From: an uncultured Planctomycetaceae bacterium
GTDB taxonomy: Bacteria; Planctomycetota; Planctomycetia; Pirellulales; Pirellulaceae
DNA: 64,000 bases
Assembly (NCBI GenBank): GCA_937862885.1
Contig: CALMEE010000122.1
Coordinates: forward strand, 93,691 to 157,690
Direction of reading: 5' to 3'
Shown here: in pieces, positions 42,562 to 50,756 of the stretch
Layout: the number at the start of each line of letters is the position of its first letter
Position numbering within the stretch: the stretch's first letter is position 1
Made by a program: the position numbers and the translations under genes
The notes under the pieces: generated by a model
What the model was told of the DNA's origin: nothing
The model's database searches: none
Seen by the model: only the letters and a program-made list of their open reading frames with translations

Positions 42562-44391
42562 CTACTCGATCGTCGCGGCAAATGCAGAGAGTTCCTGTTC
42601 AATTACGTCAAACCGCTTATTGATCATATCTCGGGCCTGATCAAGATTCGTGAGTTCGGACGGAGGAACATGCGCAAACATGTACATTTTTATCTTAGGT
42701 TCCGTTCCCGATGGCCTGGCCGCTACACAGTTCCCTGGCATACCCAACTCAATAAAGATCAAGTTATCTTTGGGGCCAACGAACGTGCTTTGACTGCCAT
42801 CCCCGGCGTGGCGCGTAAGAGTCTGGTAATCCCGTAGTCCTGATACTGGGATACTCGCCAGCGTTGTCAAGCGGTTCTTACGAATTTCATTCATCAACGA
42901 TTGCATACGTCGCATCCCATCGGAGCCCTCCATCTTTATGGTCAGCAATCGTTCTGCAAAGAAACCATACTGCTGGTAGAGCTGATCCAATTTCTCAAAT
43001 AAGGTGATCCCATTCTGTTTGCACTGTGCCGCTAATTCGCACATCAGCAAACACGCGATCGCTCCATCTTTATCCCGCGCGTGCGTACCGACTAAATAAC
43101 CATGAGATTCTTCCGTGCCATAAAGAAAGTCATTGGGATCATGTTGGTCGATGACATTGCAAATCCACTTGAACCCGACCAAATTCTGATCGTAACACTG
43201 GACACCATAGGCTTCTGCGATTTTCCTCAGCATGGAGGTGGTTACAAGTGTCGTGACGATAAACTTGGACGAAGTAAGCTCCCCTTTGGATTTTTTGGTT
43301 TCGAGCACGTAATTTGCCAAGAGGACGGCCAGTTGATTGCCGTTGAAGGTTTGCCATGCGCCCGAAGCATCCAACGTCTGTGGAGCCGCGGCACCCATAC
43401 GATCGCAATCTGGATCAGATGCCAAGATCAGATCGGCGCCCGTCTGTTGAGCGTGGGAGATCATGGCGGAAAACACCTCTGGGTTCTCCGGATTTGAGAC
43501 GTGGCCGGGTACGTTCGGAAAATCCCCGTTTGGTTCCCGATGGGGTTCGAAAATTTCAAGCTGATCAAATCCAGCCCGATTCAGCAGCGACTTGACATTG
43601 AATTCACCGACGCCATGCAATGGAGAAAAGATGACCCGGAGATTGCGAGGCCCAGCATGACTCAATTTAATGTGTTCTTCCAACAGAGCCGAATCGATTT
43701 CCTTGGTGCAAATTTCGATCTTACCTTCCTGCACAGCTTGCTCAAACTTTTCGAATTCGATCTTCGTAACTTGTGCGACTTCGGCGATCACATTCTTATC
43801 GTGAGGAGGTATTAATTGCGCTCCGTTTGACCAGTAGACTTTGACCGCATTGTCGCTTGGCGGATTATGGCTGGCTGTGACCATGATTCCGCAGTCGCAT
43901 CGTTTGAATCGGACCAGAAAAGATAGCTGTGGCGTACTGCGATACTCATCGATAAAAAAGACCTTAAAACCGTTTGCCACCATGATACCGGCGCAAAGTT
44001 CGGCGAACTCGCGGGACCGGTGCCGAGTATCGTAAGCGATTCCGCAAGACCAGGGGCCCGAGGGCTTGACCTGTCGGACATAGGCTGCCAAACCTTGTGC
44101 GCTCTCGCCAATCGTGCGGTCGTTGATCGCATTACTACCGATCGGATACATTCTGCCGCGGCGTCCGCCTGTGCCGAACGGAATTACGGTCCAGAAAACA
44201 TCATCCAAAGTCGACCATTTTTCTTCGTCAATATGTTGTGCTACTTGCTTGGCATAATCGGCGTACGCTTCCTGCGTTAGCCAAATCTTTAGGTTTTCCG
44301 CCGTGCCTTCAGTGATAAGATGTCGTTCGAGCGCGCTTTGGACGTTGCCGAGCAGTGTGGGTTTGTCGAGCATAATCGGTGTAACTTCCAT
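42562..44391 (-). CDS. Phosphohexomutase (phosphoglucomutase/phosphomannomutase family)
   Basis: A 609-residue alpha-D-phosphohexomutase of the long PgcA-like type, interconverting hexose 1- and 6-phosphates. The active-site phosphoserine is in VTASHNPPSDNAVKV near residue 180, with the metal loop SDPDCDRMG near 330, the sugar-specificity GTEESHGYLVG and the phosphate-binding RPSGTEPKIKMY near the C-terminus. The N-terminal extension (about 100 residues before the family core) is normal for this type. Two ATG codons (44391, 44373) are possible starts. Divergent from glmM with 388 bases between, containing a tandem repeat. Glucose or mannose preference is not determined. Confidence 0.92.
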   Translation of the reverse strand: MEVTPIMLDKPTLLGNVQSALERHLITEGTAENLKIWLTQEAYADYAKQVAQHIDEEKWSTLDDVFWTVIPFGTGGRRGRMYPIGSNAINDRTIGESAQGLAAYVRQVKPSGPWSCGIAYDTRHRSREFAELCAGIMVANGFKVFFIDEYRSTPQLSFLVRFKRCDCGIMVTASHNPPSDNAVKVYWSNGAQLIPPHDKNVIAEVAQVTKIEFEKFEQAVQEGKIEICTKEIDSALLEEHIKLSHAGPRNLRVIFSPLHGVGEFNVKSLLNRAGFDQLEIFEPHREPNGDFPNVPGHVSNPENPEVFSAMISHAQQTGADLILASDPDCDRMGAAAPQTLDASGAWQTFNGNQLAVLLANYVLETKKSKGELTSSKFIVTTLVTTSMLRKIAEAYGVQCYDQNLVGFKWICNVIDQHDPNDFLYGTEESHGYLVGTHARDKDGAIACLLMCELAAQCKQNGITLFEKLDQLYQQYGFFAERLLTIKMEGSDGMRRMQSLMNEIRKNRLTTLASIPVSGLRDYQTLTRHAGDGSQSTFVGPKDNLIFIELGMPGNCVAARPSGTEPKIKMYMFAHVPPSELTNLDQARDMINKRFDVIEQELSAFAATIE

Positions 44392-44779
44392 TGAATTCGA
44401 TTACCTTTTCTTATGATAGACGGACCAAACGAGCTGAATCAGCAATGCTTAAGCGCAAAACCTGTGTGCAGTCACGCTCGTCTGATGTTGTAAGTTATGG
44501 AGCGATAATTGGAAAGTTTAACCGATTCACGTTGCAAATTCACCATGGGTAATCTAGTTTTCCGCGGACGATTCAACATGGCAGAAGCCCCTGGGACAAC
44601 CGATTTCGCCGATGGATTTTGTGAAAGTCAGCTAGTGCGAGCAAACTTTGCCGTGATCAGTAATGCAGCGGTTGCCTCGATCCGGTTGCTTCGCTTATCA
44701 TTGCCAAACCTGATTGAAGTTGATTGAAGTTGATTGAAGATACTCGGTTTCTGGTTAATATTCGGGAGAAGAAGAAAAG
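44392..44779. other. Intergenic region between divergent phosphohexomutase genes
   Basis: About 388 bases. No gene: a 72-codon frame at 44509-44727 is not protein-like. It carries a triplicate 10-base tandem repeat at 44711-44740 just before the GTG of the second mutase (separate entry). Divergent promoters are expected. Confidence 0.45.
44711..44740 (+). repeat. Three tandem copies of a 10-base repeat
   Basis: TGATTGAAGT occurs twice and TGATTGAAGA once, head to tail, ending 39 bases before the GTG start of the GlmM-type gene. Such a repeat can vary in copy number by slippage and would alter spacing in a promoter or leader. Confidence 0.85.
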
Positions 44780-46144
44780 GTGGAAGAACTCATCATCAGC
44801 GTTTCCGGGTTGCGGGGAATCGTCGGCCGCATTTTGGACTGCACCGTGGCAATGAAGTTTGCGACCGCTTTCGCGACGAAACTGGAACCCGGGCCGGTCG
44901 TAGTGACTCGTGATGGTCGGACGACGGGTACGATGTTGGCCAACGCAATTTGTGCGGCCCTGAATGGAGTCGGAAGAAATGTGCTGTTTGGCGATGTGGC
45001 TGCGACTCCTACCACGGGAATCCTCGTGCGACAACATGGCGCTGCAGGTGGCATTCAAATTTCAGCCAGCCATAACCCCCCCGAATATAACGGCATCAAG
45101 CTCTTTGGCTCGGATGGCCGAGTAATCTCGGCGTCGTTAGGTGAGGTAGTGAAGACGGCATTCTTTACGAACCACATTGATTGGGTCGAGCATTTCGATG
45201 TTGGCCAGCGTGAGGATTTGAGAGACACCATTACCAATCATCTTGCCAAGGTTTTGTCGACAATCAATGTCCAAGCTATCCGTGATCGAGAATTCAAAGT
45301 CTTGTTGAACAGTAATCATGGCGCTGGAAGCGTATTGGCTAAAGCGCTGTTCGATGAACTCAACGTGACAGCGAACCTGATAGGTGGTACACCTGATGGG
45401 CTATTTGAAAATCTGCCCGAACCAACTGAAGCGAACCTGCGCGATTTCGCCGAGCTTGCGAAGTGCGGCGATTATCATGTCGCATTCGCTCAGGACCCCG
45501 ATGCGGATCGCCTCGCAGTAATTGATGAACGAGGACGGTATGTTGGCGAAGAAATGACGCTGGCAATTGTACTCAAACATGCACTCGAACGGCGGCGAGG
45601 ACCAGTCGTTATCAACTGCGCGACGAGTCGCATGTCAATGGATATCGCTCGGAGTTTTCAAGTTGACTGCCATTTAAGTCCCGTGGGCGAAGCAAATGTT
45701 TGCGACAAGATGTTGGAGGTCGATGCCGTTTACGGTGGCGAAGGCAATGGTGGGCCGATCGATCCTTATGTTGGTTACGTTCGAGACAGCTTTGTAGGTA
45801 TCGCCCAAATTCTTGATCGCATGGCCGCGACCAATAAGAAGATAAGCCAGCTAATCGAGGAATTGCCCAGTTACGCGATTTACAAAACGACCTGCGAAGT
45901 GCCTCGCGAACGAATTTCAGAAGCATTGGATCGAATTGAGCAGAAATTTGACGATGCTGTGCCTAGCCGGATGGATGGATTACGCTTGGACTGGGAAGGA
46001 CATTGGGTATTAATTCGCGCCAGCAATACAGAGCCCATTGTTAGGATTATTGCGGAAGCGAATACTCGAGATCAAGCGGAAAAACTCGCAGACGAAGTGC
46101 AGTCGGTCGTGTTAGGCTTGACTTGTAGTAGGTCCCACCATTGA
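44780..46144 (+). CDS. glmM: Phosphoglucosamine mutase-like phosphohexomutase
   Basis: A 454-residue phosphohexomutase of GlmM/ManB type, converting glucosamine 6-phosphate to the 1-phosphate for peptidoglycan or lipopolysaccharide precursors. It starts at a GTG (MEELIISVSGLRGIVG, the family N-terminus). Active-site Ser in IQISASHNPPEYNG near residue 100, metal loop QDPDADRLAVID near 240, GGEGNGGPID near 320 and the phosphate loop RASNTEPIVRI near 415 are all present. The C-terminal loop reads ASNTEP rather than PSGTEP, as often in the archaeal-type branch. A GAGAAG lies upstream. Glucosamine versus mannose use is not proven. Confidence 0.88.
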   Translation: MEELIISVSGLRGIVGRILDCTVAMKFATAFATKLEPGPVVVTRDGRTTGTMLANAICAALNGVGRNVLFGDVAATPTTGILVRQHGAAGGIQISASHNPPEYNGIKLFGSDGRVISASLGEVVKTAFFTNHIDWVEHFDVGQREDLRDTITNHLAKVLSTINVQAIRDREFKVLLNSNHGAGSVLAKALFDELNVTANLIGGTPDGLFENLPEPTEANLRDFAELAKCGDYHVAFAQDPDADRLAVIDERGRYVGEEMTLAIVLKHALERRRGPVVINCATSRMSMDIARSFQVDCHLSPVGEANVCDKMLEVDAVYGGEGNGGPIDPYVGYVRDSFVGIAQILDRMAATNKKISQLIEELPSYAIYKTTCEVPRERISEALDRIEQKFDDAVPSRMDGLRLDWEGHWVLIRASNTEPIVRIIAEANTRDQAEKLADEVQSVVLGLTCSRSHH

Positions 46145-46330
46145 CTTTCCATGGCCTTAGCATCGGCATCGTGATCCCTGAATCCGTATTTGAAAAGAGC
46201 TGCTTCACTGGCGAATGATTCTTTGCAACGTCGCCATGATCCGTACACGCTTCCGTTAAGATTTGCGGACAAATGCAGTTCACTAGAACAGATAATAATC
46301 GAGTTCATCAAATTCCAAACTCGCATCAAA

Positions 46331-46786
46331 ATGGAAAGTTCATCTCTGGCGATCGGTTTGATCCAACGGATAGAAGCAGAGCGGTTGTTGCTTCTGCTGC
46401 AGTGGCATGAGGTGGACAAGTTGTGGCGATTTATCGTTGCTGAACAGCTGCAAGCGGAAAGCCCGCGTGAGGCGTTGCGACGGGAAATCGCTTGGCAACT
46501 CAACCTCGATCGAAATCGCGATTTTCTTGTCGCGAACATGGCACAGTTGGTCACGGAGGCAAGCGAACAACCGGATGGGGAAGGCCCGATCCAAATTTTG
46601 AAATTAGCGTTCTTTCCCGTTCATCTCTACAGTCGTCGAGCAATTCAGCAGATTTCGCACAACCCAAGTGTTCGTTGGTTTTCCAGCCTGGAAGTTCTGA
46701 GTGGCAAACCGATTTTGGGAGGTCAGGTTGATCCGAGAGTGAGTGCGTGGCTGCAGCGTTGGAAAATCGTGCAACCGTGGCGTTGA
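46331..46786 (+). CDS. Degenerate Nudix-like protein
   Basis: A 151-residue protein from ATG 46331; the frame opens back to 46190 but the extra part has no family likeness. The segment QAESPREALRREIAWQLNL (about 42-60) lines up with the Nudix box GX5EX7REUXEEXGU. However, the start of the box lacks the Gly and the catalytic Glu pair reads AWQ, so hydrolase activity is unlikely. Around it is a beta-strand pattern expected of a Nudix fold (LLLLLQWHEVDKLWRFIVAE before, ILKLAFFPVHLYSR after). It follows the GlmM-type gene by 186 bases on the same strand. Probably a binding or regulatory fold; substrate unknown. Confidence 0.65.
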   Translation: MESSSLAIGLIQRIEAERLLLLLQWHEVDKLWRFIVAEQLQAESPREALRREIAWQLNLDRNRDFLVANMAQLVTEASEQPDGEGPIQILKLAFFPVHLYSRRAIQQISHNPSVRWFSSLEVLSGKPILGGQVDPRVSAWLQRWKIVQPWR

Positions 46787-47036
46787 CTCGAGTTGACGAC
46801 GCTATCTAAATTCTTAAGGTAATTTGTGAATTTGCCAGCGTTCGACTGGCTGCGGACGCCAATTGACGACCGGAACTACAAAGTGGGAAAAAGCAATGAT
46901 CAATTCGCTCGCCAATGCCAACGATTTCTGCTAAAATTCCTGAAGAGACTATTCAGAGAAAAGTTGGCGGAATTGTTCGTATTGTAAATCCATTCGTCAC
47001 CGCACATATCGGCGTTTTCTGGAGTCACCAGAATCT

Positions 47037-48197
47037 ATGTTGATTCGTTTTTTTTGCTCGAAATGCCACAAAGTTTATGCCGTCAACACAGCGTTGATTG
47101 GAAAACGAGCGTTGTGCACGAACTGCAAAAACAAATTGGTCGTGCCTTCGGAGTCGCAGATCTCTGAGGAAGAATATCGCTCGTTGCTGAGCTTTCTAGC
47201 AAAGGACAATTCCGCGCCTAATTCACTTTCAACTGGCCAAAAGGATACCGGAACCGGCCAGCGAAAACCAATTCTCCCCAATGCCGACGAGGCACGGTTC
47301 GCAAATCAAGGATTGTCGCCAGAGCGAAAGGTCAAGGCGAAAAGAAAAGGGGATTCGATATTCAATGGTCCGCACTCCAAGTCGACAGTATTTTTGACGA
47401 ACTCTCAAAACGTGGCTCCCATCTTCGATCGAGTTTCCAGTGAACTCGGACCTGAAGACCGACGGAAAAATGAGGTATTGCCAAACGCCTCGATCGCTGA
47501 AAAGGTATTGGAATCGCCACCTGACTATCCATCGACTCCGATTATGCCAGCCATGATCGTCGCCGAAATTAAAAACGCTGTCGACACGGAATTGGCGCAG
47601 GATGCCTTCATCGACGAATGCCTTGCCGAACGAAAGATGCATCCCAATTTATTTGCGGCAAATTCGCCACGGGACGGGCAACAGCCTAGTTCACTTGTGG
47701 AGAGAGCGGATTCCGGTACCAATTTGGGAGAGACGCATGAAAGTGCTCCACTCCCCGGTCAGTCAATTCGAGCAAGTAGCGATGAATTTCAAGCCGATTT
47801 GTTCGACCCAGACCGAGAATGGTATGTTTGCGGACCGACGGGCGAACAGTTTGGTCCTGCATCCGTCAAATTGATTCGCAAATGGATTCGTGAAATGCGT
47901 GTGAATACGCGAACATTCGTCTGGCGCGATGATTGGACAGATTGGAGAATCGCCGGAACCGTTTTTCCAGAGTTTGCTAAGTCGTCGACAAATGGAAGCT
48001 CAGTCCTGCCCGCTCAGGCATCGCAGACACCTTTGAACGAAACGCCTGTGTTGCACATTGGCGAATCCGAATTGGCGACCCGACGCATTCACGAGTTACG
48101 CCGTCGTCGGTCGATCCTTTGGGTGACGGGTATGGTCGTCGGATGTCTAGCATTCGCTGGATTGGTAATCCTGCTATTAATTCTTGTTAACGTTTAG
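47037..48197 (+). CDS. Zinc-ribbon, GYF-domain membrane-anchored protein
   Basis: A 386-residue protein typical of planctomycetes in domain make-up. An N-terminal zinc ribbon has C7, C10, C27 and C30 (FCSKCHKVY and LCTNCKNKL). A long low-complexity, probably disordered linker runs from about 45 to 255. A GYF_2-type (DUF4339) domain follows at about 262-312 (WYVCGPTGEQFGPAS, WIREMRVNTRTFVWRDDW), then a basic patch (HELRRRRSILW) and a single C-terminal membrane segment at about 358-383. Topology: the zinc ribbon and GYF domain face the cytoplasm. It may dock proline-rich partners to the membrane. No operon partner. Confidence 0.87.
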   Translation: MLIRFFCSKCHKVYAVNTALIGKRALCTNCKNKLVVPSESQISEEEYRSLLSFLAKDNSAPNSLSTGQKDTGTGQRKPILPNADEARFANQGLSPERKVKAKRKGDSIFNGPHSKSTVFLTNSQNVAPIFDRVSSELGPEDRRKNEVLPNASIAEKVLESPPDYPSTPIMPAMIVAEIKNAVDTELAQDAFIDECLAERKMHPNLFAANSPRDGQQPSSLVERADSGTNLGETHESAPLPGQSIRASSDEFQADLFDPDREWYVCGPTGEQFGPASVKLIRKWIREMRVNTRTFVWRDDWTDWRIAGTVFPEFAKSSTNGSSVLPAQASQTPLNETPVLHIGESELATRRIHELRRRRSILWVTGMVVGCLAFAGLVILLLILVNV

Positions 48198-48538
48198 GTC
48201 AACGTTTTTCTTCGCGCGGTCATCGCACTGAAATAATTCGGTTCTTAAGGTCGAACTGTCAGTTTGAGGTGTGCGTTCTCATAGGCAGCGCGCCGTTTGT
48301 TATGGTCAAACTCGCACACAAGCACGAGCGTGCGTAACGAAACCGAATTCAGGAACAATCCTGCGTGAATTTGCTGAACATGAACAGAGCCTTGGATTGA
48401 AGGATTTCGTGGCTTCGTTTGGAGCACGCTTGCAACGTCAACTTTTTGGATTTTGGCACGCTTATTGCTGCTTCTTGCAAGATGTGGAAGAGTGACTTCC
48501 AAAATGTCAGTTGGTACTCTAGTTAAGGAGAAAATGTT
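48198..48538. other. Intergenic region upstream of hsp20
   Basis: About 340 bases. Open frames here (74 codons forward, and a long antisense frame running into hsp20) are judged chance. It should hold a heat-responsive promoter or RNA element; no CIRCE element (TTAGCACTC-N9-GAGTGCTAA) was seen. AAGGAG at the right end is the hsp20 ribosome site. Confidence 0.4.
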
Positions 48539-49009
48539 ATGTCGAAAACGCTGATCAATCGACCTGAAGGCCAACGTCGCACACCATTTGGTATGGTTCC
48601 TTGGTTCAACAATGACGTGTTTGACATCGAAAGGCTTATGAATTCGGTGTTTAACGGGGAAACTGGTTTGACTGCCGAGGCATTGGTTGCTCGCATGGAC
48701 GTGATCGAAACAGATCACAATATTGAGGTGATGATGGACTTGCCTGGTGTGCAACCAGGTGAAATTGACATTCGTGTTGAAAACAATCTTCTGACGATTC
48801 GCGGTGAAAGGACCGAAAACAAAGAAGAAAAAGATGAGAAACGCCAATTTCACCGAATCGAACGCCGATACGGCAATTTCAGCCGAAGCGTAGTGCTTCC
48901 TTGCGCCGTGAACGACGCAGAGGCAGTCGCTGAATTCAAAGATGGCGTTCTAAAAGTAGTTCTGCCAAAGACAGAAATGGCAAAGCCTCGCAAAATTAAA
49001 GTCAAATAG
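48539..49009 (+). CDS. Small heat shock protein, Hsp20 family
   Basis: An ATP-independent holdase chaperone, 156 residues. The alpha-crystallin domain spans about residues 45-140: MDVIETDHNIEVMMDLPGVQPGEI, ENNLLTIRGER, then YGNFSRSVVLPCAVND and the conserved FKDGVLKVVLPKTE. The C-terminal tail ends in RKIKVK; IKV stands where the I-x-I/V anchor usually lies. Start ATG with AAGGAG upstream (about nine bases), a strong site. A clear terminator follows at 49070-49098. It likely forms cytoplasmic oligomers induced by stress; regulation not visible beyond the strong ribosome site. Confidence 0.95.
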   Translation: MSKTLINRPEGQRRTPFGMVPWFNNDVFDIERLMNSVFNGETGLTAEALVARMDVIETDHNIEVMMDLPGVQPGEIDIRVENNLLTIRGERTENKEEKDEKRQFHRIERRYGNFSRSVVLPCAVNDAEAVAEFKDGVLKVVLPKTEMAKPRKIKVK

Positions 49010-49069
49010 GTTGGCCTGCAATAACTGCATCGATTTCACTCACATCTTCAATGTGAATTACGCAACATT

Positions 49070-49098
49070 CGTCGTGGTATCGCACCACGACGTTTTTT
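49070..49098 (+). terminator. Rho-independent terminator after hsp20
   Basis: CGTCGTGGT (49070-49078) pairs perfectly with ACCACGACG (49084-49092) around a five-base loop, followed by six T (49093-49098), 60 bases after the hsp20 stop. Textbook intrinsic terminator. Confidence 0.92.
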
Positions 49099-49306
49099 GA
49101 TGCGCTTCTCCAACGCTTTAATTTAATGCGTGCAATGTAATCTAGTTAGCTGAATCTAGTAATGAACAGCCGTATAAACGGTTCCGTATATATATAGGTC
49201 CGCCGGATGTCAGAAACTGTGAAGGTGGTCTTCGTTGGTCATTTTAAAGGCGGCTGATTGTTGGAACCAAGATGTTCCTTCCAAATTTTGCTTAAGGAGA
49301 ATTTCG

Positions 49307-49888
49307 ATGTATAGGTATTTAGCGTTGTTTGCCCTTTGTGGGATGTTAGCTTCGACGGCAATCGGACAAAACAACGATGATCTCAAACTGAAGGCGGGTG
49401 ATGCTGCTCCAGATTTCAAGGCAACGGCTACTTGTGGTACCGAGATCTCGTTAGCCAATTTCAAGGAAGCTGACGTCGTCGTCGTCGTTTTCAATTGCAA
49501 TACGTGTCCGGTTGCTATTGCCTATGAAGACCGAATTAATGAGTTTGCAAAGAACTACAAAGATCGCAATGTAGCTGTGGTCACGATCAATAATCATCGC
49601 AGCGAAACAGTCGATGACATGAAGAAGCGAGCTGAAGACAAAGGCTTTGTCTTCCCGTACGCTTATGAAGGTTCCGGCGACAGCGCCCGCGCCTACGGTG
49701 CCAAGGTGACTCCCCACATTTTTGTCCTCAACTCAGAACGGAAAATCGCTTACCAGGGAGCTTTTGACGATTCACAGAAGAACCCCCAAGAGCACTATGT
49801 CGTCGACGCGGTCGAATCTCTGCTGTCGAAAAAGGAAGTCAAGGTTACGTATAAGCCAGCATTCGGCTGCTCGATTAAGTTCAAATAG
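49307..49888 (+). CDS. Secreted thioredoxin-fold redoxin (AhpC/TSA family)
   Basis: A 193-residue exported thioredoxin-fold protein from ATG 49307 (AAGGAGA six bases upstream, so the longer frame back to 49235 is rejected). The signal sequence LALFALCGMLASTAIGQ ends about residue 20. The redox motif is CNTCPVA with C64 and C67 (CxxC), in the pattern VVVVFNCNTCPVAIAYEDRI typical of the planctomycete/bacteroidete redoxin group, followed by VAVVTINNH and GAKVTPHIFVLN with the cis-Pro. It probably acts as a periplasmic thiol oxidoreductase or peroxide-related enzyme; electron donor unknown. A terminator follows. Confidence 0.9.
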   Translation: MYRYLALFALCGMLASTAIGQNNDDLKLKAGDAAPDFKATATCGTEISLANFKEADVVVVVFNCNTCPVAIAYEDRINEFAKNYKDRNVAVVTINNHRSETVDDMKKRAEDKGFVFPYAYEGSGDSARAYGAKVTPHIFVLNSERKIAYQGAFDDSQKNPQEHYVVDAVESLLSKKEVKVTYKPAFGCSIKFK

Positions 49889-49960
49889 TCGTGTCTGCAT
49901 GCGCATGCGAAGCTTGGTCCAGTTCAATTGCTTAGTGCAGAGATTGAAGTTATGGTTTTT

Positions 49961-50001
49961 CGGGTGGTACGGAGTAAACGTGCCACCCGTTTTCATTTTT
50001 T
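49961..50001 (+). terminator. Rho-independent terminator after redoxin gene
   Basis: CGGGTGG (49961-49967) pairs with CCACCCG (49983-49989), and the stem continues inward with TAC/GTG including one T-G pair. The stem is followed by TTTTCATTTTTT. Lies about 70 bases after the redoxin stop and separates it from the next thioredoxin-like gene. Confidence 0.88.
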
Positions 50002-50037
50002 GATAATGACACCTTCGTTTCGCTGAGGCTCAAGTCG

Positions 50038-50646
50038 ATGGAATTTACCACCAAGGCATCGTTATCGCTCACGTGCTTAGTTCTTGGATTGTTAGGTTGT
50101 AGTTTTGAGCCTAGTGGAAATCATCGAGTTGATTCTGATGGCGCAACAACTATTGTGAATGAGCAAAACGATGGCCGTACGATCAAGGAAAACGCGGCGC
50201 CCATTCGTGAATCACGAATCAGCCTTGAGCTTGAGTCTGCTGATGGTCCGAGTTTTGACGAATGGCTTCAGCAACAAAATGGGAAATGGGTTGTCATTGA
50301 CTTTTGGGCGACCTGGTGTCCACCTTGTGTCGAAAAGTTCCCGAAGTTCGTAACACTGAGTCGAAAATTTGTTGATCAAGAGGTGCTGTTTGCCTCGTTT
50401 AGCATGGACGAACTTGATGACGTCGACAAGGTTCGAACCTTTTTGGCGGATCAGCAAGTCAACTTTCCGAATTTTATAAAAGAGGGATCTACCGGAAAGA
50501 TTTTTGAACACCTTGGCCTCAGCGCATTGCCAGAAATCAGAATCTACCATCCCAGCGGTGCCGTATTTGCAAAATTCAACGGTGAATTCAGCGTTGATGA
50601 TGTGCAGAAAGCCTTGGTGGACAATCTAAACGCGGGAAACAACTAG
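50038..50646 (+). CDS. TlpA-like thioredoxin-fold lipoprotein
   Basis: A 202-residue predicted lipoprotein: signal core LSLTCLVLGLLGC gives a lipobox with Cys21, so it should be anchored in an envelope membrane. After a linker of about 50 residues, a TlpA/ResA-type domain begins near 65, with the redox motif ATWCPPCVEKFP (C94, C97) preceded by VVIDFWA and followed by VLFASFSMDELDD and ALPEIRIYHP (cis-Pro). Such proteins reduce or isomerise envelope disulfides or serve cytochrome c maturation. Together with the upstream redoxin this makes two thiol-redox genes in tandem, but a terminator lies between. Confidence 0.9.
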   Translation: MEFTTKASLSLTCLVLGLLGCSFEPSGNHRVDSDGATTIVNEQNDGRTIKENAAPIRESRISLELESADGPSFDEWLQQQNGKWVVIDFWATWCPPCVEKFPKFVTLSRKFVDQEVLFASFSMDELDDVDKVRTFLADQQVNFPNFIKEGSTGKIFEHLGLSALPEIRIYHPSGAVFAKFNGEFSVDDVQKALVDNLNAGNN

Positions 50647-50756
50647 CGCGGTCACGTGTCCTCAGTTTGTTGCGTTCTTCGACGATCCTGAGGAAAGCGT
50701 CGTACGCGATGTTGCCTGTTTCGCTGGAGATTGATCTCAAGTTCACTCCACGGTAT

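Noticed and set aside
48198..48538. CIRCE or ROSE-type heat-control element upstream of hsp20
   Set aside because: No matching inverted repeat or occluding stem over the AAGGAG was convincing by eye.
48245..48853. 202-codon reverse frame overlapping hsp20
   Set aside because: Antisense to a certain gene; reads as an ORF only by chance.
49235..49306. Longer N-terminus of the redoxin protein
   Set aside because: A strong AAGGAGA site sits before the internal ATG at 49307, and a signal peptide begins there.
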